From Variovorax sp. CF313 (lineage in GTDB: Bacteria; Pseudomonadota; Gammaproteobacteria; Burkholderiales; Burkholderiaceae_C): a stretch of 64,000 bases of DNA. Position 1 is the first letter of the stretch, and each line of letters begins with the position of its first letter. The notes beneath the pieces were generated by a model that had not been told where the DNA came from, ran no database searches, and worked only from the letters and a program-made list of their open reading frames with translations. Made by a program: the position numbers and the translations under genes. Positions 1 through 8,675 of this stretch are shown one piece after another. The stretch covers positions 1 through 64,000 of the forward strand of contig NZ_AKIW01000013.1 of the NCBI RefSeq assembly GCF_000282635.1, in the 5' to 3' direction.

Positions 1-52
1 AAGCCGGTTCCGCGGTGTTTCCATCACACCCGTCGATGCGGCTGTCATCGAC

Positions 53-1192
53 TCAGGCGTTCTGCATCGCGCTGCGATACCACTCGTGGAACTGCTGCAT
101 GCCGTCTTCCATCGGGCTCTGGTAAGGGCCCGTTTCGTTGTCGCCGCGCAGCATCAGCGCGCGGCGGCCGGCGTCCATGCGCTCGGCGATCTCGTCGTCT
201 TCCACGCAGGTTTCCATGTAGGCGGCCTGCTGGGCTTCGACGAACTCGCGCTCGAACGCGACGATTTCCTCGGGATAGAAGAATTCGACCATGTTGAGCG
301 TCTTCGTCGGGCTCACCGGGTGCAGGGTAGACACCGTGAGCACGTGCGGATACCACTCGACCATCACATGCGGGTAGTAGGTGAGCCAGATGGCGCCGTA
401 CTTCGGCGGCTTGCCGTCGCGGTACTTGAGCAGCTGCTCCTGCCACTTCTGGTAGATCGGGCTGCCCGCGCGGCCCAGGCGGTTGGCCACGCCCACCGTC
501 TGCACCGAATAGCGGGGCTTGAACTCCCAGCGCAGGTCGTCGCAGGTGACGAAGCTGCCCAGTCCCGGATGGAACGGGCCAACGTGGTAGTCCTCGAGGT
601 AGACCTCGATGAAGGTCTTCCAGTTGTAGTTGCACTCGTGCAGTTCGACGCGGTCGAGCGCATAGCCGCTGAAATCGAGATCGGCCTGCGGCCCGAGGCC
701 GGCCATGTCAGCCGCCACGTCAGGGCCTGAGCCATCCGGGTTCTTCTCGAACAGAAGGCCGTTCCATTCGGTCAGCGGGTAGTTGTGCAGGTTCAGGCAG
801 GGGTCCTGCTCGAAATGCGGGGCGCCGATCAGCGTGCCGGTGGTGCGCGAATCGCTCGCGGCGTAGGTCCAGCGGTGCAGCGGGCAGACGATGTTGCCGC
901 CGGCCTGGTTGTCGAGCCGGCCCCGGCCCTGGAGGATCAGGGCCTGGCGGTGGCGGCAGACGTTGGATATCAGCTCCACGCCCTTGGGTGTGTGAACCAG
1001 CGCACGGCCCTGGTGCTCCTGCGGCAAGGTGTGGAAGTCGCCCATTTCGGGCACGGCCAGGCGATGGCCGACATAGCGGGGCCCTCGCGAAAAAAGGTTC
1101 TGCATTTCGCGGGCATAGAGTGCCTCGTCGAAATACGCGGAAACTGGAAGTTGGCTCGCGGCCTGCTGCAGTTGAAGACTTAAATCAGACAT
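53..1192 (-). CDS. Rieske non-haem iron oxygenase, catalytic alpha subunit
   Basis: Predicted terminal oxygenase of a two- or three-component Rieske system that hydroxylates or demethylates a small organic substrate in the cytoplasm. It has 379 residues. The Rieske [2Fe-2S] ligands are visible as C79-R-H81 and C103-P-L-H106. The mononuclear iron site is EDYHVGPFHPG, with H203 and H208 as the histidine pair. Length and motif order fit the choline/carnitine-oxygenase-like branch, but the substrate cannot be read from sequence. I chose the ATG at 1192; the open frame continues upstream to 1366 but that stretch is unlike the family and lies in the space facing xseB. No reductase or ferredoxin partner lies beside it, so electrons must come from elsewhere in the genome. 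Confidence 0.85.
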   Translation of the reverse strand: MSDLSLQLQQAASQLPVSAYFDEALYAREMQNLFSRGPRYVGHRLAVPEMGDFHTLPQEHQGRALVHTPKGVELISNVCRHRQALILQGRGRLDNQAGGNIVCPLHRWTYAASDSRTTGTLIGAPHFEQDPCLNLHNYPLTEWNGLLFEKNPDGSGPDVAADMAGLGPQADLDFSGYALDRVELHECNYNWKTFIEVYLEDYHVGPFHPGLGSFVTCDDLRWEFKPRYSVQTVGVANRLGRAGSPIYQKWQEQLLKYRDGKPPKYGAIWLTYYPHVMVEWYPHVLTVSTLHPVSPTKTLNMVEFFYPEEIVAFEREFVEAQQAAYMETCVEDDEIAERMDAGRRALMLRGDNETGPYQSPMEDGMQQFHEWYRSAMQNA

Positions 1193-1469
1193 GGAGGACC
1201 TGACCAAGCTCCCCACAGGGAGAAAAAAAGGAAAGAACGGAAAGGCGCCGTCCGGGAGGCTCGACGGCCCGAAGAGTGTGTTGACGTCGCCAACGAGAGA
1301 AGTTCGCATTGTACCCGGGGGGCATTTTTTGTCCCCCGGCTCTTCACCCGGCTTGGCCGCGTGCAATCGGGCACCGCTCGAGGGTGGGCGCGGCTCGTCT
1401 GGAGGGACGGCCGCACGGTTGTTCTGCTCCCAGTCCTAAAATGCCCGGTTTCACCCACGTTTCGCTTGC
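1193..1469. promoter_or_regulatory. divergent intergenic region, Rieske oxygenase / xseB
   Basis: This 277-base gap separates two divergent genes and should hold promoters for both. A GC-clamped hairpin, CCGGGGG (1315-1321) with CCCCCGG (1333-1339), encloses a T-rich loop, and a TTGACG hexamer lies at 1281-1286. No convincing -10 element pairs with it. No coding sequence is supported here. Confidence 0.35.
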
Positions 1470-1732
1470 ATGCCCAAGGTGCCTCCCCCTTCCTCGTCCA
1501 GCCCGGCGGCAACGCCCGATACCGGCCCGCTGCCTGCCAGTTACGAAGCCGGACTCCAGGAACTGGAGCAACTGGTGGCGGAACTCGAATCGGGCCAGCT
1601 GCCCCTCGACCAGCTGCTCGTGAGCTACCAGCGAGGTGCGGCGCTGCTCGCTTTCTGCCGCGACAAGCTGCAGGCGGTCGAAGACCAGATCAAGGTGCTC
1701 GATTCGGGCAGCCTCAAGGTCTGGACGCCTGA

Positions 1733-1736
<4 letters not shown>
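1470..1736 (+). CDS. xseB: exodeoxyribonuclease VII small subunit
   Basis: Small subunit of exonuclease VII, which with XseA degrades single-stranded DNA to oligonucleotides. It has 88 residues, close to the family's usual 75-90. The core [20 protein letters not shown] followed by a helical stretch with LLSYQRG-like and LKVW-like blocks is characteristic; the first ~20 residues are a Pro/Ser-rich extension. The stop codon overlaps the ispA start (ATGA at 1733-1736), so the two are translationally coupled. The xseB-ispA-dxs order is common in proteobacteria; xseA is not in the window. Confidence 0.93.
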
Positions 1737-2653
<917 letters not shown>

Positions 2654-2674
2654 GAGAAAAGTACAAACCTTCCC

Positions 2675-4531
2675 ATGGCTCCGCTGCTTCCCACACTCCA
2701 CGACCCCTCGCCGATCCGCAAATACGACCGGGCCCAGCTGCGCCAACTGTCCGACGAGGTGCGCGCCTGCGTGCTCGACAACGTCTCGCGCACCGGCGGC
2801 CACCTGAGCTCCAACCTCGGCACGGTCGAACTCACCGTCGCGCTGCACCACGTGTTCAACACGCCGCACGACCGGCTGGTGTGGGACGTGGGCCACCAGA
2901 CCTATCCGCACAAGATCCTCACGGGCCGGCGTGAGCGCATGCCTACGCTCAGGCAGATCGGCGGCATCTCGGGCTTTCCTCAGCGCACCGAGAGCGAGTA
3001 CGACACCTTCGGCACCGCCCATTCGTCGACCAGCATCTCGGCCGCGCTCGGCATGGCCATGGCCGCCAAGCAGAAGGGCGAAGACCGCCATGCCGTGGCC
3101 ATCATCGGCGACGGCGCGCTCACGGCCGGCATGGCCTTCGAGGCGCTGAACAACGCGGGCGTGTGCGACTGCAAGCTGCTCGTCATCCTGAACGACAACG
3201 ACATGTCGATCAGCCCGCCCGTGGGCGCGCTCAACCGCTACCTCGCGCAGCTGATGAGCGGCAACTTCTACGCCGCGGCCAAGAGCGTCGGCAAGAGCGT
3301 GCTGCGCAACGCGCCGCCGCTGTTCGAGCTGGCCAAGCGGCTGGAGCAGCATGCCAAGGGCATGGTCGTGCCGGCCACTCTGTTCGAGCAGTTCGGCTTC
3401 AACTACGTGGGCCCGATCGACGGCCACGACCTCGACTCGCTGGTGCCCACGCTCGAGAACCTCAAGCACCTCGAGGGCCCGCAGTTTCTGCACGTGGTCA
3501 CGAAGAAGGGGCAGGGCTACAAGCTCGCGGAGGCCGATCCTGTCGCCTACCACGGCCCCGGCAAGTTCGATCCGCAGGTGGGGCTGGTCAAGTCCGCTGC
3601 GGTGGTGAAGCAGACATTCACCCAGGTGTTCGGCCAGTGGCTGTGCGACACCGCCGCCGCCGATGGCCGGCTGGTGGGCATCACGCCCGCGATGCGCGAA
3701 GGCTCGGGACTCGTGGAGTTCGAGAAGCGCTTCCCCGACCGCTACTACGACGTCGGCATCGCCGAACAGCACGCCGTGACCTTCGCGGCCGGCCTGGCCT
3801 GCGAGGGGCTCAAGCCTGTGGTCGCGATCTACTCGACCTTCCTGCAGCGCGCGTACGACCAGCTGATCCACGACGTGGCGATCCAGAACCTGCCGGTGGT
3901 GTTCGCGCTCGACCGCGCGGGCCTCGTGGGCGCGGACGGCGCCACGCACGCGGGCGCGTACGACATTCCGTTCCTGCGCTGCATTCCGAACATGAGCATT
4001 GCCTGCCCGGCCGACGAGCGCGAATGCCGCCAGCTGCTGACCAGCGCCTACGAGCAGAACCATCCGGTGGCCGTGCGCTATCCGCGCGGAGCGGGCGCCG
4101 GCGCTGCGCCGCATCTCACGCTCGAGGCCTTGCCCTTCGGCAAGGGCGAGATCCGCCGCGAAGGCAGGCGCATCGCCATCCTCGCGTTCGGCACGCTGCT
4201 GTATCCCGCGCTTGCTGCGGCCGAGCCGCTCGACGCCACGGTGGTCAACATGCGCTGGGCCAAGCCGCTCGATGTCGAACTGCTGCTGAAGGTCGCGGGC
4301 ACGCACGACGCCATCGTCACGCTGGAAGAGGGCGCCACCATGGGCGGCGCGGGCAGTGCGGTGCTCGAGGCGCTGCAGGCTGCCAACATCCAGAAGCCGG
4401 TGCTGCAGCTCGGCTTGCCCGACCGCTTCATCGAACACGGCGATCCGGCGAAGCTGCTGGCGAGCATCGGGCTCGACGCGCCCGGCATCGAAGCCTCGAT
4501 CCGCGAGCGCTTCATTTCGGGCGCAGGGTAA
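2675..4531 (+). CDS. dxs: 1-deoxy-D-xylulose-5-phosphate synthase
   Basis: Thiamine-diphosphate enzyme that condenses pyruvate and glyceraldehyde 3-phosphate, the first step of the MEP isoprenoid pathway. It has 618 residues, as expected. Visible landmarks are [27 protein letters not shown], the thiamine-binding [18 protein letters not shown], the transketolase-like pyrimidine domain with [13 protein letters not shown], and the C-terminal domain with the [13 protein letters not shown] block. It is the last gene of xseB-ispA-dxs and supplies the substrate pool used by IspA. There is no strong terminator immediately after the stop; the next hairpin lies at 4589. Confidence 0.96.
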   Translation: MAPLLPTLHDPSPIRKYDRAQLRQLSDEVRACVLDNVSRTGGHLSSNLGTVELTVALHHVFNTPHDRLVWDVGHQTYPHKILTGRRERMPTLRQIGGISGFPQRTESEYDTFGTAHSSTSISAALGMAMAAKQKGEDRHAVAIIGDGALTAGMAFEALNNAGVCDCKLLVILNDNDMSISPPVGALNRYLAQLMSGNFYAAAKSVGKSVLRNAPPLFELAKRLEQHAKGMVVPATLFEQFGFNYVGPIDGHDLDSLVPTLENLKHLEGPQFLHVVTKKGQGYKLAEADPVAYHGPGKFDPQVGLVKSAAVVKQTFTQVFGQWLCDTAAADGRLVGITPAMREGSGLVEFEKRFPDRYYDVGIAEQHAVTFAAGLACEGLKPVVAIYSTFLQRAYDQLIHDVAIQNLPVVFALDRAGLVGADGATHAGAYDIPFLRCIPNMSIACPADERECRQLLTSAYEQNHPVAVRYPRGAGAGAAPHLTLEALPFGKGEIRREGRRIAILAFGTLLYPALAAAEPLDATVVNMRWAKPLDVELLLKVAGTHDAIVTLEEGATMGGAGSAVLEALQAANIQKPVLQLGLPDRFIEHGDPAKLLASIGLDAPGIEASIRERFISGAG

Positions 4532-4588
4532 ACCCCCGCCGAGCCCTGTAAGCGCGTTTTTACAATCAAGAAGACTTACACAGTCCCC

Positions 4589-4617
4589 AACGCGGCCACA
4601 AGCCGCGTTTTGTTTTA
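4589..4617 (+). terminator. terminator-like hairpin in the leader of the TRAP binding-protein gene
   Basis: AACGCGGC (4589-4596) and GCCGCGTT (4602-4609) form a perfect 8-bp stem with a 5-base loop, followed by TTGTTTT. It lies 58 bases after the dxs stop and only about 25 bases before the start codon at 4642. It may end dxs transcription, or sit in the leader of the downstream transcript as an attenuator or stabiliser, since a TACAAT hexamer resembling a -10 box lies upstream at 4561-4566. Confidence 0.6.
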
Positions 4618-4641
4618 TTCCAAGAACTCGGAGAGCTATCA

Positions 4642-5721
4642 ATGGATCGTCGTTCCCTCATCAAAAACGCCGGCATCGCGGGCGTTCTGGCTGCCGGCAT
4701 CGCACCCGCGGTTCACGCGCAGGCCACCGTTCGCTGGCGCCTGGCGTCGAGTTTTCCCAAGTCGCTGGACACCATCTTCGGCACCGCCGAAGTGTTCGCG
4801 AAGAGCGTCAGCGACATGACGGGCGGCAAGTTCCAGATTTCCGTGCACGCGGGTGGCGAGCTGATGCCCGCGTTCGGCGTGGTCGACGGCGTGCAGAACG
4901 CCTCGGTCGAAATGGCCCACACGGCCCCGTACTACTTCTACGGCAAGGACCCGACCTTCTGCCTCGGCTGCGCCGTGCCTTTCGGCATGAATACCCGCCA
5001 GCAGAACGCATGGATGTACGAAGGCAACGGCCTGAAGCTGATGCGTGCGTTCTACGCCAAGTACAACATCATCAACCTGCCGGGCGGCAACACGGGCGCG
5101 CAGATGGGCGGCTGGTTCCGCAAGGAAATCAAGTCGGTTGCCGACCTGAAGGGCCTGAAGTTCCGCACCAACCCGTTCGCAGGCAAGGTGCTCGAGCCCT
5201 TCGGCGTGATCCCGCAATCGATCCCTGGTGCCGACCTGTACCCGGCGCTCGAAAAGGGCACGCTGGACGGCCTTGAATGGGTCGGCCCGTACGACGACCA
5301 GAAGCTGGGCTTCAACAAGATCGCCCCGTTCTACTACTACCCCGGCTGGTGGGAAGGCGGCCCCGAGCTCGACTTCTACATCAACACCAAGGCATGGGAA
5401 GGCCTGTCGGCCGACTACAAGGCGGTCGTCGAGGCTGCTGCCGCGCACGCCAACATCACGATGACGGCCAAGTACGACGCCAAGAACCCTATCGCGCTGA
5501 AGCAGCTCGTAGGCTCGGGCACCAAGCTGCGCCCGTTCTCGCAGGACGTGATGAGCGCCGCCTTCAAGTCGGCCCAGCAGATCTACTCGGACCTGAACAA
5601 CAGCAACCCCGAGTGGAAGAAGATCTACAGCGACTGGTCGAAATTCCTGGCTGACCAGAACGCCTGGTTCCGCTACACGGAAGGCACGTTCGACCGCTTC
5701 ATGCAGCAGCAGAAGCTGTAA
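4642..5721 (+). CDS. TRAP transporter substrate-binding protein, TakP-like
   Basis: Periplasmic receptor of a tripartite ATP-independent transporter, which captures an organic acid and hands it to the DctQM-type permease. It has 359 residues, longer than a standard DctP (~330) and close to the TakP type that binds 2-oxo acids; WRLASSFPKSLDTIFG near the mature N-terminus is typical of that branch. The signal region begins MDRRSLIKNAGIAG with a twin-arginine pair and ends near VHAQA. A GGAG element precedes the ATG. The likely permeases lie at 6360-8499 on the opposite strand, so receptor and permease are transcribed separately and convergently. The ligand is an inference. Confidence 0.88.
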   Translation: MDRRSLIKNAGIAGVLAAGIAPAVHAQATVRWRLASSFPKSLDTIFGTAEVFAKSVSDMTGGKFQISVHAGGELMPAFGVVDGVQNASVEMAHTAPYYFYGKDPTFCLGCAVPFGMNTRQQNAWMYEGNGLKLMRAFYAKYNIINLPGGNTGAQMGGWFRKEIKSVADLKGLKFRTNPFAGKVLEPFGVIPQSIPGADLYPALEKGTLDGLEWVGPYDDQKLGFNKIAPFYYYPGWWEGGPELDFYINTKAWEGLSADYKAVVEAAAAHANITMTAKYDAKNPIALKQLVGSGTKLRPFSQDVMSAAFKSAQQIYSDLNNSNPEWKKIYSDWSKFLADQNAWFRYTEGTFDRFMQQQKL

Positions 5722-5745
5722 GCGGTTCGTCGGCGAACACTTCGA

Positions 5746-5777
5746 AGCCCTGCCGGGTCTGGCGGGGCTTTTTTATT
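5746..5777 (+). terminator. rho-independent terminator after the TRAP receptor gene
   Basis: AGCCCTGCC (5746-5754) pairs with GGCGGGGCT (5761-5769) through one G-U pair, with a 6-base loop and a following run of six T. It lies 24 bases beyond the stop codon. Confidence 0.85.
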
Positions 5778-5795
5778 TGTGGCGGATGGAGCGCT

Positions 5796-5870
5796 GTTCG
5801 GGGCGCGATCACGCCGACGGGGGACATTCGCGGAGGGGAGTACCGGGTGGCCTGGGCACACGCCCCGAAC
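5796..5870. repeat. 75-bp intergenic element with perfect 10-bp terminal inverted repeats
   Basis: GTTCGGGGCG (5796-5805) and CGCCCCGAAC (5861-5870) are exact inverted repeats enclosing 55 bases. The interior block at 5818-5844 is identical over 27 bases to 13968-13994. The ends resemble those of the element at 31754-31811. It occupies the space between two convergent genes. It encodes nothing; MITE-like or REP-like are possible descriptions. Confidence 0.65.
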
Positions 5871-5883
5871 GAAGGAAACAGCC

Positions 5884-6363
5884 TTACCGTGCGCCCGCCT
5901 CAGGCGCCGTTGGAGAAGGCATCGTGCGCTGCGCAACGCGTTCGCCGAATGCGATCAGCACCGCGGGGTCCGACGCATGGAACCATGTGATACCGCCCAT
6001 GCGCCGCCGCACCAGCAGCCGCGGCGCGATCACGCGTTCGAGCATGCGGATGTGCACGAGCTTGAGCTGCGCCACGTCCTGCGCGCTCACGCGCTTGTCC
6101 CATAGCCAGGTCTGCACCAGCACATCGCCTTCGAGCCGCGTGCGGCTGTAGACGATCCAGTAGCCGACCCACACCACGCACAGCGCGGCGATGCCCATCA
6201 CCACCAGTGCGCCGGTCGTCCACTCGGCCGCGCGCAGCGACGGAAGGCTCCAGATCGCGAATGCGAAGAGGTCGACCACCAGCACCACCGCCAGCGTGCG
6301 CAGCAGCGGCGGGAAGGCCGGGCTCTCCAGCGGGGCGCTGCTGCTGCCGTCGCCGATGCTCAC
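5884..6363 (-). CDS. small two-helix membrane protein coupled to the TRAP permease
   Basis: Unrecognised 159-residue protein. I place the start at GTG 6363 because GTGA overlaps the stop of the TRAP large permease (6360-6362), which signals translational coupling. Residues about 20-70 contain two hydrophobic segments (LAVVLVVDLFAFAIW and a second around GALVVMGIAALCVVWVGYW). They are followed by a ~80-residue soluble domain containing RLEGDVLVQTWLWDKRVSA and FHASDPAVLIAFGER, an arrangement that resembles bacterial PH-domain proteins. The domain guess is weak. It ends the dctQ-dctM transcript and may be an accessory factor for the transporter; there is no direct evidence of function. Confidence 0.7.
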   Translation of the reverse strand: MSIGDGSSSAPLESPAFPPLLRTLAVVLVVDLFAFAIWSLPSLRAAEWTTGALVVMGIAALCVVWVGYWIVYSRTRLEGDVLVQTWLWDKRVSAQDVAQLKLVHIRMLERVIAPRLLVRRRMGGITWFHASDPAVLIAFGERVAQRTMPSPTAPEAGAR

Positions 6364-7901
6364 GGCTTGGTGGCTTCGCCGGAAGCCGGCGGCGGTGCCG
6401 GCGTTTCTTCCGGCGTCTTCTTCTCGTTGCCGAACGGGTCTTCCATGTTCACGCCGTTGTTGTTGTCGGGCGAGTTGGCCTGCTCGTCCACCGGCATGTC
6501 GAGGTTGACCTTGTCGATGTCGACGACCTTTTCCTTCTCGAGGAACACGGTGACCGTCTGCGGGAAGAAGATCACGATGGCCACCAGCAGCAGCTGCATC
6601 AGCACCCACGGCACGGCGCCGAGATAGATGTCGCGCGAGTCCACCTTCTTGGGCAGCGCCCCGTTCTTGAACAGCGTGTCCGCGATGCCCCGCAAGTAGA
6701 AGAGCGCGAAGCCGAACGGCGGGTGCATGAACGAGGTCTGCATGTTCACGCACAGCAGCACGCCGAACCACACCATGTCGATGCCCAGCTTGTGGGCCAC
6801 GGGGCCCAGCAGCGGCAGGATGATGAATGCGATCTCGAAGAAGTCGAGGAAGAACGCGAGGAAGAAGACGAAGAAGTTCACCGCGATCAGGAAGCCCACC
6901 TGGCCACCCGGCAGGCCCGACAGCATGTGCTCGATCCACTTGGCGCCGTCGACGCCCTGGAACACCAGCGAGAACACGCGCGAGCCGATCAGGATGAACA
7001 CCACCATCGCCGTGAGGCGCATGGTGCCTTCCATCGCGCCCTTCAGCAGTTCCCAGTTCAGGCGGCGATGGATCAGCGCGAGGATGAGCGAGCCCACCGC
7101 GCCCATCGCACCGGCCTCGGTCGGCGTGGCGATGGCCTTGTCCATGAACGGCAGGCCGCCCATCGAACCGAGCACCGCGAAGATCAGGATGGCCGAGGGA
7201 ATGATGCCGCGCAGGCACTTGCCCCACAGCGCCCAGCCGTTCAGTGTGCGCGCGCTGGTTGGCAGGCCCGGCACGAAGTGCGGGCGGATGCGGCCGACCA
7301 TGAAGGTGTAGATCGCGAAGATCAGAACCTGCAGGATCGACGGACCCCAGGCGCCCTTGTACATCTGGCCCACGTCGGTGCCGAGTTGGTCGGCCATGAC
7401 GATCAGCACCAGCGAGGGCGGCACCAGCTGCGTGATGGTGCCCGAGGCGGCGAGCACGCCGGTCGAGTAGCGCATGTCGTAGCCGTAGCGCATCATGATC
7501 GGCAGCGAGATCATCGCCATGGCGATCACCTGGCCGGCCACCGTGCCGGTGATGGCGCCGAGGATGAAGCCCACGATGATCACCGAGTAGCCGAGGCCGC
7601 CGCGCACGGGGCCGAAGAGCTGGCCCATCGAGTCGAGCATGTCCTCGGCCAATCCGCATTTCTCCAGTACCGCTCCCATCAGGGTGAAGAACGGGATCGC
7701 GAGCAGCGTTTCGTTCGCCAGGATGCCGAAGACGTTCAGCGGCAGGTTGGCCATGAAGCCGGCCGGAAACCAGCCCATCTCGATGGCGAAGAAGCCGCAG
7801 ATCAGGCCGAGGGCCGAGAGCGAGAACGCGACCGGGAAGCCGATCAGCATGATCACCACGAGCCCCGCGAACATGATCGGGGCGAAATTTTCCATGTGCA
7901 T
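6360..7901 (-). CDS. TRAP transporter large permease (DctM type)
   Basis: Twelve-helix permease subunit that carries substrate across the inner membrane with a sodium gradient. It has 513 residues, against about 425-440 for most DctM proteins. The core shows the expected glycine-rich membrane segments, for example FTLMGAVLEKCGLAEDMLDS, SGTITQLVPPSLVLIVMADQ and DFFEIAFIILPLLGP. The excess is a hydrophilic C-terminal tail of about 70 residues rich in Pro, Glu, Asp and Asn. Longer DctM proteins of this kind accompany TakP-like receptors, which fits the receptor at 4642. The small permease gene lies 58 bases upstream and the small membrane protein overlaps its stop. Confidence 0.9.
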   Translation of the reverse strand: MHMENFAPIMFAGLVVIMLIGFPVAFSLSALGLICGFFAIEMGWFPAGFMANLPLNVFGILANETLLAIPFFTLMGAVLEKCGLAEDMLDSMGQLFGPVRGGLGYSVIIVGFILGAITGTVAGQVIAMAMISLPIMMRYGYDMRYSTGVLAASGTITQLVPPSLVLIVMADQLGTDVGQMYKGAWGPSILQVLIFAIYTFMVGRIRPHFVPGLPTSARTLNGWALWGKCLRGIIPSAILIFAVLGSMGGLPFMDKAIATPTEAGAMGAVGSLILALIHRRLNWELLKGAMEGTMRLTAMVVFILIGSRVFSLVFQGVDGAKWIEHMLSGLPGGQVGFLIAVNFFVFFLAFFLDFFEIAFIILPLLGPVAHKLGIDMVWFGVLLCVNMQTSFMHPPFGFALFYLRGIADTLFKNGALPKKVDSRDIYLGAVPWVLMQLLLVAIVIFFPQTVTVFLEKEKVVDIDKVNLDMPVDEQANSPDNNNGVNMEDPFGNEKKTPEETPAPPPASGEATKP

Positions 7902-7959
7902 TTCTACTTGTCCTGCGGTGCGGGAGAGGGCGAGGCCGGAAGGGGGCGCAGGGCGCTCG

Positions 7960-8499
7960 TCACTGCACCGGCTTCTCGTAGTGCGTGTCCATCGTGATCA
8001 GGCCGCGCAGGTAGGCAATGCGCTTGATGATTTCCGCAATGCCCTGCAGGAACATCGCGGCGAAGCCCACGGGCATCAGCAGCGCGGCGGGCCAGCGGAC
8101 CAGGCCGCCGATGTTGCCCGACATCTCGCCCGTGATCCACATGTTCCAGAAGAAGGGCCAGGTGAGGTAGGTGAACAGGCCCATCACCGGCAGCAGGAAG
8201 AAGATGAGGCCGAACAGGTCGACATACACCGGGCCGTGGCCCTTGAGCTTGCCGTAGATGATGTCCACGCGCACATGCTCGTTGAAGCGCAGCACGACAG
8301 GTGCCCCGAGCATCACGGTGGCTGCGAAAAGGTACCACTGGATTTCGAGCCAGGAGTTCTTGCTGAAGTCCAGGCCGTAGCGGATGAGCGCATTGCCGGC
8401 TGAAATCAGCGAGGCCGCCAGAACGGCGTAGCCGGCGATCTTGCCGAGCTTTTCGCTGACCCAGTCCATGCCGGTCGCGAATTTGAGGAATGCAGACAA
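7960..8499 (-). CDS. TRAP transporter small permease (DctQ type)
   Basis: Four-helix small subunit of the TRAP permease. I place the start at TTG 8499, preceded at 7 bases by GGGAGA, which gives 179 residues beginning MSAFLKFATGMDWVSEKLG. The ATG at 8469 has no ribosome-binding site, and the in-frame region upstream of 8499 is Pro/Gly-rich and unlike the family. Conserved features are LEIQWYLFAATVMLGAP and FNEHVRVDIIYGKL, the DctQ signature. It begins the dctQ-dctM-small protein transcript. Start confidence is moderate. Confidence 0.85.
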   Translation of the reverse strand: MSAFLKFATGMDWVSEKLGKIAGYAVLAASLISAGNALIRYGLDFSKNSWLEIQWYLFAATVMLGAPVVLRFNEHVRVDIIYGKLKGHGPVYVDLFGLIFFLLPVMGLFTYLTWPFFWNMWITGEMSGNIGGLVRWPAALLMPVGFAAMFLQGIAEIIKRIAYLRGLITMDTHYEKPVQ

Positions 8500-8675
8500 G
8501 GGGGTGTCTCCCGCGAAGCCCAAAGGTGAAACGCCTGCCCCTGGTGGGGGCCGCGCAAAGCCCGAGATGTTACCTCGGTGAACCTTTGTATTGCCTTGAC
8601 GCGGGGGGCGGGGTTTACCCGGAATACGGGTCTCGGCCGGGACGTGGGGGGACGCCCCGGTCGCCATAATCGCCC

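Noticed and set aside
1-52. Possible gene end at the left edge
   Set aside because: The 52 bases show no start or stop context that identifies a neighbouring gene.
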